Shown here piece after piece: positions 17,876 through 25,304 of a stretch of DNA of 64,000 nt. The position numbers and the translations under genes were made by a program. The notes under the pieces are model-generated. The model made no database searches. It saw nothing but the letters and a program-made list of their open reading frames with translations, and had not been told where the DNA came from. The stretch is from Nocardia wallacei. Lineage in GTDB: Bacteria > Actinomycetota > Actinomycetes > Mycobacteriales > Mycobacteriaceae. Each line of letters opens with the position of its first letter. Positions within the stretch are counted from its first letter, which is position 1. The stretch covers positions 2,852,001 to 2,916,000 of the forward strand of contig NZ_AP023396.1 in the NCBI RefSeq assembly GCF_014466955.1, given 5' to 3'.

Positions 17876-18934
17876 ATGTTGCGGGTTGTCCAGTGGGCCA
17901 CCGGCGGGGTCGGCAAGGCCGCGATCCAGGCGGTGCGGTCGCATCCCGACCTCGAGTTGGTGGGGTGCTACGTGCACTCGGAAGCCAAGCGGGGCAAGGA
18001 CGTCGGTGACATTCTCGGGTCGGAGAAGCTGGGTGTGACCGCGACCGACGATGTCGAGGAGATTCTCGCGCTGCCCGCGGACGCGGTGGTGTACGCGCCG
18101 CTGATCCCGAATTCCGGTGAGGTGGAACGCATTCTGCGGTCGGGTAAGAATGTGGTCACCCCGGTCGGCTGGTTCTATCCGGGCGAGCGCGATGCCGCCG
18201 TGGCGCGCGCCTGCCTCGACGGCGGCGTCACCCTGCACGGCATCGGCATAAACCCCGGCGGGACAACCGATGTGCATCCGCTGGTGCTCTCGGCGATGAC
18301 CTCGGCGGTCACCTTCGTGCGCACCGAGGAATTCTCCGATATGCGGACCTACGACGCGCCCGACGTGCTGCGCTGGGTGATGGGATTCGGCGGCACTCCC
18401 GAACAGGCCCGCAAGTCCCCGATGCTCGGCATGCTGACCGGCGGTTTCACGCAATCCGCGCGAATGTGCTTGGACACATTGGGTTTCGCCGACGCCCGGA
18501 TGCACACCACGCACGACATCGCGGTCGCGACCGCGCCGATCGAGTCGCCGATGGGGATCATCGAGCCGGGGCAGGTGGCCGGCCAGCGCTTCGTGTGGGA
18601 CGCGGTGGTGGGCGAGCGGCCCGTGGTCCGCATCGCGGTCAATTGGCTGATGGGAGAACAGCATCTGGCACCGGCGTGGGAATTCGGGCCCGAGGGGGAA
18701 CGCTACGAGATCGAGATCAAGGGCGATCCCGACACCTTCGTGGTCATCCGGGGCTGGCAACCGGCGACCATCGCGGAGGGACTGAAACGCAATCCCGGCA
18801 TCGTGGCGACCGCGAACCACTGCGTCAATTCCGTGCCGTACGTGTGCGCGGCCGCGCCCGGCATCAAATCCGCCGTCGACCTGCCGGTCGTCGCCGGGCG
18901 CGCGCATCCGGATCTGGGGGCCGCGGGTGGCTGA
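17876..18934 (+). CDS. dihydrodipicolinate-reductase-like NAD(P)-dependent oxidoreductase
   Basis: A 352-residue protein from ATG 17876, preceded by GAGGAGGG. Rossmann start MLRVVQWATGGVGKAAIQAV, then LVGCYVHSEAKRGKDVGD, AVVYAPLIPN and the glycine-rich GIGINPGGTTDVHPL. These are landmarks of the DapB-like amine/2,4-diaminopentanoate dehydrogenase group found in many copies in mycolata. The substrates in these genera are mostly unknown and DapB activity itself is unlikely. The 3' end overlaps the TetR gene by 8 bp, so they form one operon under the palindrome at 17832. Confidence 0.8.
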   Translation: MLRVVQWATGGVGKAAIQAVRSHPDLELVGCYVHSEAKRGKDVGDILGSEKLGVTATDDVEEILALPADAVVYAPLIPNSGEVERILRSGKNVVTPVGWFYPGERDAAVARACLDGGVTLHGIGINPGGTTDVHPLVLSAMTSAVTFVRTEEFSDMRTYDAPDVLRWVMGFGGTPEQARKSPMLGMLTGGFTQSARMCLDTLGFADARMHTTHDIAVATAPIESPMGIIEPGQVAGQRFVWDAVVGERPVVRIAVNWLMGEQHLAPAWEFGPEGERYEIEIKGDPDTFVVIRGWQPATIAEGLKRNPGIVATANHCVNSVPYVCAAAPGIKSAVDLPVVAGRAHPDLGAAGG

Positions 18935-19523
18935 GTCGCTGCGGGATCGGCAGAAGGCGCTGGTCCGCCGAGAGATCCAGCGAGCCGCGCTGCGGCTGTT
19001 CGCCGAGCGCGGGTTCGACGCGGTCACGACCGAGGAGATCGCGGCCGCGGCGGGCATCGGCCACAGCACCTACTTCCGCTACGTGGCCGCCAAGGAGGAT
19101 CTGCTGCTCGGCACGCTGCGCAGGGCAGGTGCGGCCATTGTCGAGAACCTGCGGGCACGGCCCGGCGACGAGTCGGCCGAAACCGCCCTCTGCCGGGCGA
19201 GCCTGCGGTGGAGCCGTGCCTTCCGCGCCGACGAGGAGGCACTCGGCAACTGGCGCACCGCGATTCGGGCGGCGCCGCACGTGCTCGACCGGGTCGCCCT
19301 GATCGGTCCGGACGACCGGGCGCGGCTGGTCGAACTGCTGGCCGACCGGATGGGTGCGCGGGCCGACGACGACATTCGGCCCGGCCTGCTCGTCCACACG
19401 GTGATGGCGGCCGCCGAGTTCGCCTTCCTGCGCTGGCTGGCATGCGACGATCCGAACGGTCCCACGCTGCATCAGCTCACCGAGCAAGCCTTCGAGGGCA
19501 CGCGCGCTCAATGCTGGAGGTAG
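18927..19523 (+). CDS. TetR family transcriptional regulator
   Basis: A 198-residue repressor starting at GTG 18927, inside the end of the reductase gene. Helix-turn-helix: QRAALRLFAERGFDAVTTEE, IAAAAGIGHSTYFRYVAAKE. The C-terminal domain includes LVHTVMAAAEFAFLRWLACD. Overlap with the reductase shows translational coupling. Its probable site is TGAGAG-N5-CTCTCA at 17832. The ligand is unknown. Confidence 0.88.
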   Translation: MAESLRDRQKALVRREIQRAALRLFAERGFDAVTTEEIAAAAGIGHSTYFRYVAAKEDLLLGTLRRAGAAIVENLRARPGDESAETALCRASLRWSRAFRADEEALGNWRTAIRAAPHVLDRVALIGPDDRARLVELLADRMGARADDDIRPGLLVHTVMAAAEFAFLRWLACDDPNGPTLHQLTEQAFEGTRAQCWR

Positions 19524-19574
19524 CCGACGCCGTGTGGTCTGGCCCGGACCGTGGAGCCGAAGCCCTACCCAAAG

Positions 19575-19593
19575 TAGAACGTGTTCCTATAAC
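19575..19593 (+). promoter_or_regulatory. KstR-like site overlapping a -10 element
   Basis: TAGAACGTGTTCCT (19575-19588) has the GAAC-GT-GTTC core of the KstR (cholesterol regulon) consensus TnnAACnnGTTnnA, missing only the last A. TATAAC (19588-19593) is a good -10 for the DUF35 gene, so a repressor here would block it. Transcription would start only a few bases before GTG 19603. Established knowledge: KstR controls sterol catabolism genes in mycobacteria and rhodococci. That this is a KstR site is inference. Confidence 0.5.
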
Positions 19594-19602
19594 GTCGGGC
19601 GT

Positions 19603-20049
19603 GTGCAGAAAGAACAACGCCCCGCCGTGGCCGACTGGTTCACTGTGGACGACGGCACGGTGCGTCTGAAGGGAAGCCGCTGTAGCGCCTGCGGTACGCC
19701 GTACTTCCCGCGCAACACGCTGGCCTGCCGCAATCCGCAGTGCGCCGCCCCGAAGGACGGCTCCGAACTGGCCGAGTACCTGTTTTCCACGCGCGGCCGG
19801 ATCTGGTCCTACGCGGACGCACGCTACAAACCGCCCCCGCCCTATGTCTCGCCCGACCCGTTCGAGCCGTACGTGGTCGCGGCGGTGGAGCTCGAGGTCG
19901 AGCAGATGGTGATTCTCGGGCAGGTGGTGCGCGGGCTGACCGTGGACGACCTGGCCGTCGGCATGCCGGTCGAACTGACCGTCGGCGTGCTGTACGAGGA
20001 CGAGGACGCGGAGCACACGGTGTGGATGTGGAGGCCGGTCGATGCCTGA
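19603..20049 (+). CDS. DUF35 Zn-ribbon/OB-fold acyl-CoA-binding protein
   Basis: A 148-residue protein. The N-terminal rubredoxin-like zinc ribbon is CSACGTPYFPRN...CRNPQC, with four cysteines in two CxxC-type pairs. An OB-fold follows (GRIWSYADARYKPPPPY; VAAVELEVEQMVILGQVV). DUF35 proteins of this type (as ChsH2) pair with thiolase-fold or MaoC-like partners acting on acyl-CoA, including sterol side-chain enzymes. The next gene, overlapping by 8 bp, is such a thiolase, so the two products very likely form a complex. The start is GTG 19603, close behind TATAAC with no ribosome site. Confidence 0.85.
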   Translation: MQKEQRPAVADWFTVDDGTVRLKGSRCSACGTPYFPRNTLACRNPQCAAPKDGSELAEYLFSTRGRIWSYADARYKPPPPYVSPDPFEPYVVAAVELEVEQMVILGQVVRGLTVDDLAVGMPVELTVGVLYEDEDAEHTVWMWRPVDA

Positions 20050-21244
20050 CACCAACGAGCGCGATATCGCCGTCCTCGGCGCGGGCATGCACCAGTGGGG
20101 CAAATGGGGACGCAATTTCGTCGAATACGGACTGGTGGCGGCGCGTGCGGCGCTGGCCGATGCCGGGGTGGACCAGCGCGATGTCGGTTACATCGCCGGT
20201 GCGGACACCATCCGCAACGGCTATCCCGGATTCGTCTCGGGCGCCACATTCGCCCAAGCGCTGGGCTGGTCGGGGGCGCGGATCTCGAGCAGCTACGCCG
20301 CCTGCGCCTCGGGCGCCCAGGCCATCGCCAACGCGCGGGCGCAGATCCTGGCCGGGCTGACCGATGTGGCGCTGGTGGTCGGCGCGGACGCCGCCCCGAA
20401 GGGCTTCTTCCAGCCGGTCGGCGGGGAACGCCGCGACGATCCGGACTGGCTGCGGTTCCATCTGCTCGGCGCGACCAATCCCATCTATTTCGCGTTGTAC
20501 GCTCGCCGCCGGATGGCGCTGCACGGGGCCACACTGGACGACTTCGCCGCGGTGAAGGTGAAGAACGCCAGGCACGGGCTGAACAACCCGTACGCGCGGT
20601 ATCGCAAGGAGGTGTCGGCCGAGGAGGTCGCGGCGTCGGCGGTCGTCTCGGATCCGCTGCGGCTGCTGGACATCTGCGCGACCAGTGACGGCGGCGCCGC
20701 GCTGGTGCTGACGTCGATGGAGTACGCGCGCCGGCACGGCAGCACCGAACCGGTCCGGATCCGGGCGCTGTCCACGGTGACGCCGACGTTCCCGAAGACG
20801 GTGCTCGACCTGCCGGATTTCGCGACCGACTCCGCCGTGGCCGTGTCGCCGCCGTCGCGCACGTTCCGTTCCGCCATCGCGCACGCCGCCTACGAGGAGG
20901 CCGGGATCGGTCCCGCCGACCTGTCCTTCGCGGAGGTCTACGATCTGTCCACCGCGCTCGAGCTGGACTGGTACGAGGACATCGGCCTCTGTGAGATCGG
21001 CGGCGCCGAGGAGCTGTTGCGCAGTGGCGCAACGACTCTGGGTGGGCGTGTGCCGGTGAATCCGAGCGGTGGGCTGGCCTGCTTCGGTGAGGCGATCCCC
21101 GCGCAGGCGATCGCCCAGGTCTGCGAGCTGACGTGGCAGTTGCGGGGTCGAGCCGAGGGTCGGCAGGTGGACGACCCGCACGCCGGGATCGCGGTGAACC
21201 AGGGCTTGTTCGGGCACGGCTCGGCGATCATCGCCACCCGCTGA
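20042..21244 (+). CDS. thiolase-fold lipid-transfer protein (Ltp-like)
   Basis: A 400-residue thiolase superfamily protein. It has the first-half landmark SYAACASGAQAIANARAQIL, with the cysteine at the usual nucleophile position. Others are ICATSDGGAALVLTSMEYA, SFAEVYDLSTALELDWYEDI, VNPSGGLACFGEAIPAQAIA and the C-terminal NQGLFGHGSAIIA. It resembles the Ltp3/Ltp4-type proteins encoded beside DUF35 proteins in mycobacterial sterol clusters, some of which are retro-aldolases. The upstream DUF35 gene overlaps by 8 bp. The 3' end overlaps the end of the convergent MFS gene by 17 bp. Role in steroid or acyl-CoA side-chain cleavage is inference. Confidence 0.85.
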   Translation: MPDTNERDIAVLGAGMHQWGKWGRNFVEYGLVAARAALADAGVDQRDVGYIAGADTIRNGYPGFVSGATFAQALGWSGARISSSYAACASGAQAIANARAQILAGLTDVALVVGADAAPKGFFQPVGGERRDDPDWLRFHLLGATNPIYFALYARRRMALHGATLDDFAAVKVKNARHGLNNPYARYRKEVSAEEVAASAVVSDPLRLLDICATSDGGAALVLTSMEYARRHGSTEPVRIRALSTVTPTFPKTVLDLPDFATDSAVAVSPPSRTFRSAIAHAAYEEAGIGPADLSFAEVYDLSTALELDWYEDIGLCEIGGAEELLRSGATTLGGRVPVNPSGGLACFGEAIPAQAIAQVCELTWQLRGRAEGRQVDDPHAGIAVNQGLFGHGSAIIATR

Positions 21245-22787
21245 CCCCGCACCGGCTTCCGGACGGCCCGCTCCTGAGTACCGTCGCTCCGGCGACGGCC
21301 TGAATCACGCACGCCGCCAGCAATATCCAGATGATCGGCCCCCAGTCGTCGGAGTGCACGCGCAGCGTGCTGAGCGCGGCGACACCGCCACCCGCCACCG
21401 CGTATCCCGCGCCGTGCGTCACCGCCGACAGCGTGGTGGCGGGTCGCGGCCCGGGCGCGCTGAGCGGTATCAGTGTGAGGATCAACGACAGCCCGCCCAG
21501 TCCGACGCCGACCCCGATCGCCCACAGCCAGGGCACGACCGCGGGCGCCCACCACAACCCGAGCAGACCCACGGCCGGAAGCCCGGTGACCGCCAGGATC
21601 GGGATGTCGCGCCCCGGGCCGCCCCAAGCCCGCCGCACCCAGCCGGGCAGCACCACGGCGACCGGAATACCTGCGGCAGCGGCGAGCCCGAGCAGCACCC
21701 CCGCCCACGTCCCGTCCACACCGGCGTCGCGATAAATCGAAGGCAGCCAGCTCATCACGGCGAACGCGCCCACCGCCCACCCCCCGAACAACACCGCCAT
21801 CGCCCACGCCAACCTGCTACCCCATATTCGACCTCGCAGCGAGACCACACCACCACCCCGCAACCCCCGATCGTGCTCGGCTCGGTCCTCCGAAGTCCGG
21901 GTGCCCTGCGCGGCGTCGCCACCGGCCCGCGACCCCCGGTCGTGCCCGTCGGAAGTCCGGGTGCCGTGCGCGGCGTCGTCGGCGGTCCGCGAACGGTGAT
22001 CGTGCCTGTCGGAGGTCCGGGTGCCGTGGGCGGCGTCGTCGGCGGTCTGCGAACGGTGATCGTGCCTGTCGGAGGTTCGGGTGCTCTGCGCGGCGTCGTC
22101 ACCGGTCCATGAACCGCGATCGTGGCCGTCGGAAGTCCGGGTGCTCTGCGTGGCGTCGGTCCGTGCGGGTGGGCTGGGGGCGGGGGTATTCGGCTGCCAT
22201 CGGGCGCGGAGCCAGAGGGCCAGGGCTACGGCGCACAGTGGGGCCCACAGGGCCAGGCCCCAGCGCCAGGAGGAGGCCGCGCTGATCGGGGCGGTGGCGA
22301 AAGCTCCTGCGGCGCTGCCTATGCCGATGGCGGGGGCGTAGATCGCGGTGAGGCGGGGCATCAGGGCGCCGGAGCGGGCCGCGAGGACGGGGAGGAGGGT
22401 GGCGAGTACCGCGGTAGCCAGCGCCGTGATGGTGGTGCCCGCCAGCAGGGCTACCGCACCGCCCGTGACTCGGAGCAGCTGTCCGGCGGTCATGACGGCG
22501 AGTGCGGCGGTCACGGTGCGGGCCGTACCCCAGCGCGCCGCCGCGCGCGGGGTCAGGACGCCGCCCAGCGCGTAGCACCACAGCGGCACGGTGACGACCC
22601 AGCCGAGCACGGCCGGATCGAATTCCGCTGTCTCCGGGACGAATCCGAGCGCCGCACCCAGGGCGGTAATGGGTGGGCGCAGGCTGAAACCGGCGGCGGC
22701 CATGGCGATCGCGAGCGGTAGCCACGGCGGTGCGCCGGAGTCGTCGCGCGCCGGGTCCGCCGTCGTCTCGCTGGTGCTGCCGGTCAT
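21228..22787 (-). CDS. MFS transporter (CynX/NimT-like) with tandem-repeat cytoplasmic loop
   Basis: A 519-residue, 12-helix major facilitator. The N-half starts LPLAIAMAAAGFSLRPPITA and has VPLWCYALGGVLTPRAAARW. The C-half includes WLPSIYRDAGVDGTWAGVLL and TLSAVTHGAGYAVAGGGVAA. The loop between helices 6 and 7 (about residues 205-305) is expanded by a 20-residue tandem repeat rich in D, H, R, T and S. The upstream decarboxylase-like gene ends 10 bp before the start. With the PKS gene beyond it, this looks like a three-gene operon in which this protein exports the product. The alternative is an unrelated drug or cyanate-type transporter. Confidence 0.8.
   Translation of the reverse strand: MTGSTSETTADPARDDSGAPPWLPLAIAMAAAGFSLRPPITALGAALGFVPETAEFDPAVLGWVVTVPLWCYALGGVLTPRAAARWGTARTVTAALAVMTAGQLLRVTGGAVALLAGTTITALATAVLATLLPVLAARSGALMPRLTAIYAPAIGIGSAAGAFATAPISAASSWRWGLALWAPLCAVALALWLRARWQPNTPAPSPPARTDATQSTRTSDGHDRGSWTGDDAAQSTRTSDRHDHRSQTADDAAHGTRTSDRHDHRSRTADDAAHGTRTSDGHDRGSRAGGDAAQGTRTSEDRAEHDRGLRGGGVVSLRGRIWGSRLAWAMAVLFGGWAVGAFAVMSWLPSIYRDAGVDGTWAGVLLGLAAAAGIPVAVVLPGWVRRAWGGPGRDIPILAVTGLPAVGLLGLWWAPAVVPWLWAIGVGVGLGGLSLILTLIPLSAPGPRPATTLSAVTHGAGYAVAGGGVAALSTLRVHSDDWGPIIWILLAACVIQAVAGATVLRSGPSGSRCGVSGWR
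21866..22160 (-). repeat. 60-bp tandem repeat inside the MFS gene
   Basis: About four and a half copies with an exact 60-bp period; units begin at 21901, 21961, 22021, 22081 and 22141. The units at 21961 and 22021 are nearly identical. Each encodes a 20-residue unit of the type TRTSDxHDxxSxTxDDAAxx in the central cytoplasmic loop. Confidence 0.9.
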
Positions 22788-22797
22788 GGCGCCGCCT

Positions 22798-23862
22798 TCA
22801 GTGCGGAATCGGTTGTGCGCGGGGGCCGTTGGTGTCCAGCGGCAGCCCGAGCAATCGGCTCACATTGCGCCACGCGACGTCCTCGACCAGTTCGTCGTCG
22901 GCGGCGATACCCAGGCTCTCGACCCGCCACCGGCTGCGCAGGGCGGCCGACTGCGGACCCATCTCCTCCATCGGATAGTCCTGCGCGAACCCGACCCGGC
23001 CCGCTCCGGCCGCCTCGACCGCGGCCCAGAACGCCAGCGGGTCGGTCACCCCGGAGGTCGTCACGAACAGGTTGGTGCGCAGGTAATGGGAGGGCAGCTC
23101 CCGCAGGCGATACCCATGCCGCTCGGCATTGGCCACCTGCCACCGCGAGTCCAATCGCGACGGCGCGGCCAGCAGCCCCTCGCCCGCGTGCCCGAGGATC
23201 ACTGTCAGGCCGTCGGTCGGCGTGCGATCGAAGACCCCCGCGAACAGCAACCGCAGGAAGTGTGCCGCCGTCTCCACTCCCCATCCGAACAGCGGCCCGC
23301 GCAACTGCGGGTGACCCTCTGCCCACGCGGCGCCGCCCGGCGAGTTCGCCGGATGCAGGTACAGCGGCACGCGCAGTTCGGCCACGGTCGCCAGGAAGTC
23401 CCGGTACTGCGGCTCGTCCAGGTAGGAACCGCAGGTGTGCCCGTTGACCAGCACCCCGACCATGCCGAGTTCCAGTACGGCCCGGCGCATCTCGCGCACC
23501 GCGGCCGCCGGATCCTGCAGCGCCACGGTGGCGAATCCGGCGAAGCGGCCGGGCGCGTCGGCCACCGCCGCGGCGATCAGGTCGTTGGTGCGCGCGGCGA
23601 GCAGGGTGGCCTTGGCGGCGTCGGGTTCGATCTGGATGCCGGGCGCGGTGGGGGAGAGCACCTGCATCGTCACGCCCTGGGAATCCATGTCGGCGAGCCG
23701 TTCCGCCCCGACATCGCGTAGTTTCGCCTCCGCCCGCGCCCAGTACGCGGCGTCGAGATTGGCGCGCGCCCCGCTGAGGTACTCGGCGAGGAAATCCGGG
23801 AGCATGTGCTCCTCGATGGTGACGATCCGGCCGGGTGTCCCCGGTTCGGGCGATGACGGCAT
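22798..23862 (-). CDS. amidohydrolase-2 family decarboxylase-like protein (gamma-resorcylate decarboxylase type)
   Basis: A 354-residue metal-dependent amidohydrolase from ATG 23862 (GAAGGGA upstream; an in-frame ATG 11 codons earlier lacks a site). The N-terminal TIEEHMLPDFLAEYL matches the EEH metal-binding start of gamma-resorcylate decarboxylases, and VPLYLHPANSPGG holds the next His. VILGHAGEGLL and LFVTTSGVTDPLAFWAAVEA, then GRVGFAQDYPMEEM, match the conserved C-terminal part. Family members remove CO2 from phenolic acids or cleave aromatic rings' carboxylates. Between a type III PKS and an exporter, a role in decarboxylating a resorcylic or similar polyketide acid is attractive, but is inference. 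Confidence 0.75.
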   Translation of the reverse strand: MPSSPEPGTPGRIVTIEEHMLPDFLAEYLSGARANLDAAYWARAEAKLRDVGAERLADMDSQGVTMQVLSPTAPGIQIEPDAAKATLLAARTNDLIAAAVADAPGRFAGFATVALQDPAAAVREMRRAVLELGMVGVLVNGHTCGSYLDEPQYRDFLATVAELRVPLYLHPANSPGGAAWAEGHPQLRGPLFGWGVETAAHFLRLLFAGVFDRTPTDGLTVILGHAGEGLLAAPSRLDSRWQVANAERHGYRLRELPSHYLRTNLFVTTSGVTDPLAFWAAVEAAGAGRVGFAQDYPMEEMGPQSAALRSRWRVESLGIAADDELVEDVAWRNVSRLLGLPLDTNGPRAQPIPH

Positions 23863-23901
23863 CGGTTTCCCTTCTGTTCCGATCAATTTCGGCACGTGCG
23901 G

Positions 23902-25041
23902 TCAGCCGACCGCGATCTCGCTGCGATGTGCGTCCGAGTGGTCCGCCGCGCTCGGCGCCTCGGGCAGCAGGGCGCGCCCGGCGAAGGCGTCCATGCCGAA
24001 ACCCGGGCCGAACCCCGCGCCGAGCAGCGGCGCGCCCCACCCGGGACGCAGCTCGGGCCGGTCGGCGATCAGGGCCAGCGCGTCGAGCACCGCCGTGGAC
24101 ATGAGATTGCCGCGGCGCAACGACAGCCACGCGGGAGCGACCTGGTGCGCGCTGAGCCCGAGCGCCCGCGCGGCGTCGCGGATGATGGTGTTGCCGCCCG
24201 AGTGCAGCGCGCAGATGCCGAGATCCGTTGCGGCCCAACCCTGCCGGTCCAGCAGGCCGCGCAGCGCCGGGCCGAGCGCCGAGATCGACCGCACCGCATC
24301 GGTCGTGAGGCGGAAGCGCAGGCCCTGGTCCGTGGCGGTCCAGGCGATCGCGTCCGGCGTCCCGGGGACCTCGTACCGCGTGACGTCGGCTATCTCGAAG
24401 CCCGTATCGAGCGAACAGGACACGACGGCGGCCGCGGCGGCGTCGGAGAACAGCGTGCTGGACACGATGCTGCCCACCAGACCGACCTCGTCCAAGCCGG
24501 TTTCGAGGTGGAAGTGCGGCGAGGCGAAATCGGCGGTGACGATCAGCACGGTGTCGTCGGGATGGGCGCGCAACCAGGTGGCCGCCATCGTGATGGCGTG
24601 CGCCCCGCCCCGGCAACCCATGCCGAACACCGGCATCGCCGCGCAGTCCGGGCGCAATCGCAGCGCCTGCGCCACCGCGCTCACCGGCGACGGCATCGCG
24701 ATCAGCGTCGATGTCTCGAGGATCACCACATCCACGTCCGGACCGGACCGCCCGGCCGACCGCAACGCGGCACGAGCGGCCGGAATCGCATAGGCGTGCA
24801 AGGCTTCCCAGGCATGCCGGTTGCGGTCGGCGAGGCCGTGGTCGGCGAGGATTCGCTCGATCGGCAGGTGCAGCGGGTGGGTGTCGATCGCGAGCCGTCC
24901 GGCCATGTCGAGCGCGCGCCGCACCGCCGCGGCCCGGGCGCTGCCGGCCGGGAAGACGCCGTCGTACTGCTGTCCCACGGCGGCGACCATGGCGGCGTGG
25001 GTGACCTCGTGCGGCGGCACCGCCACCACCGGAACCGACAT
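23902..25041 (-). CDS. type III polyketide synthase (chalcone/stilbene synthase family)
   Basis: A 379-residue thiolase-fold enzyme with the full type III PKS triad: Cys143 in VFGMGCRGGAHAI, His280 in LHSGGNTII and Asn312 in RRGNLMSTAVLD. The spacings match plant chalcone synthase closely. The C-terminal GAGFGPGFGMDAF is the family's GFGPG loop. These enzymes condense malonyl-CoA onto an acyl-CoA starter to make pyrones, resorcinols, resorcylic acids or phloroglucinol-type products; the starter is not predictable here. ATG 25041 lacks a clear ribosome site, so a GTG ten codons upstream is possible. It is divergent from a LAL regulator across a palindrome and heads an apparent operon with a decarboxylase-like enzyme and an MFS exporter. 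Confidence 0.9.
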   Translation of the reverse strand: MSVPVVAVPPHEVTHAAMVAAVGQQYDGVFPAGSARAAAVRRALDMAGRLAIDTHPLHLPIERILADHGLADRNRHAWEALHAYAIPAARAALRSAGRSGPDVDVVILETSTLIAMPSPVSAVAQALRLRPDCAAMPVFGMGCRGGAHAITMAATWLRAHPDDTVLIVTADFASPHFHLETGLDEVGLVGSIVSSTLFSDAAAAAVVSCSLDTGFEIADVTRYEVPGTPDAIAWTATDQGLRFRLTTDAVRSISALGPALRGLLDRQGWAATDLGICALHSGGNTIIRDAARALGLSAHQVAPAWLSLRRGNLMSTAVLDALALIADRPELRPGWGAPLLGAGFGPGFGMDAFAGRALLPEAPSAADHSDAHRSEIAVG

Positions 25042-25168
25042 TCTGGGAGGTAACGCGGGTGAGTTCACAGGTCCGTGCTGTCCAATCTCTCTGCGCTCGG
25101 CCCCCGTACGCGACAGTGAGCGGGTGACGGCGCGCAATCAGAATCGGACGTCCGCTACGCGGGCGACA

Positions 25169-25184
25169 GTAGGGATATCCCTAC
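25169..25184. promoter_or_regulatory. perfect 16-bp palindrome, LAL/PimM-type operator candidate
   Basis: GTAGGGATATCCCTAC is self-complementary over all 16 bases. Its 14-base core matches the published operator of PimM-type LuxR activators (CTVGGGAWWTCCCBAG); only the outermost pair differs. It sits in the 263-bp divergent region, about 127 bp before the PKS ATG and 120 bp before the LAL GTG, and could serve both. Confidence 0.65.
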
Positions 25185-25217
25185 ATCTGCCCCGTCCCGG
25201 CATTGCGAACGATTCGC

Positions 25218-25247
25218 TGCGACAACAGGTCCGCGGCTGGCTAGTAT
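25218..25247 (+). promoter_or_regulatory. probable promoter of the LAL regulator gene
   Basis: TGCGAC (25218-25223), an 18-bp spacer and TAGTAT (25242-25247) form a plausible sigma-70-type promoter 57 bp before GTG 25305. The 16-bp palindrome lies 34 bp upstream of the -35. Confidence 0.4.
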
Positions 25248-25304
25248 CCACGCGGCAAAGCCCGGAAGATTCGATGGCCGGGCTCGCGATCACCTGGAGG
25301 TGAC

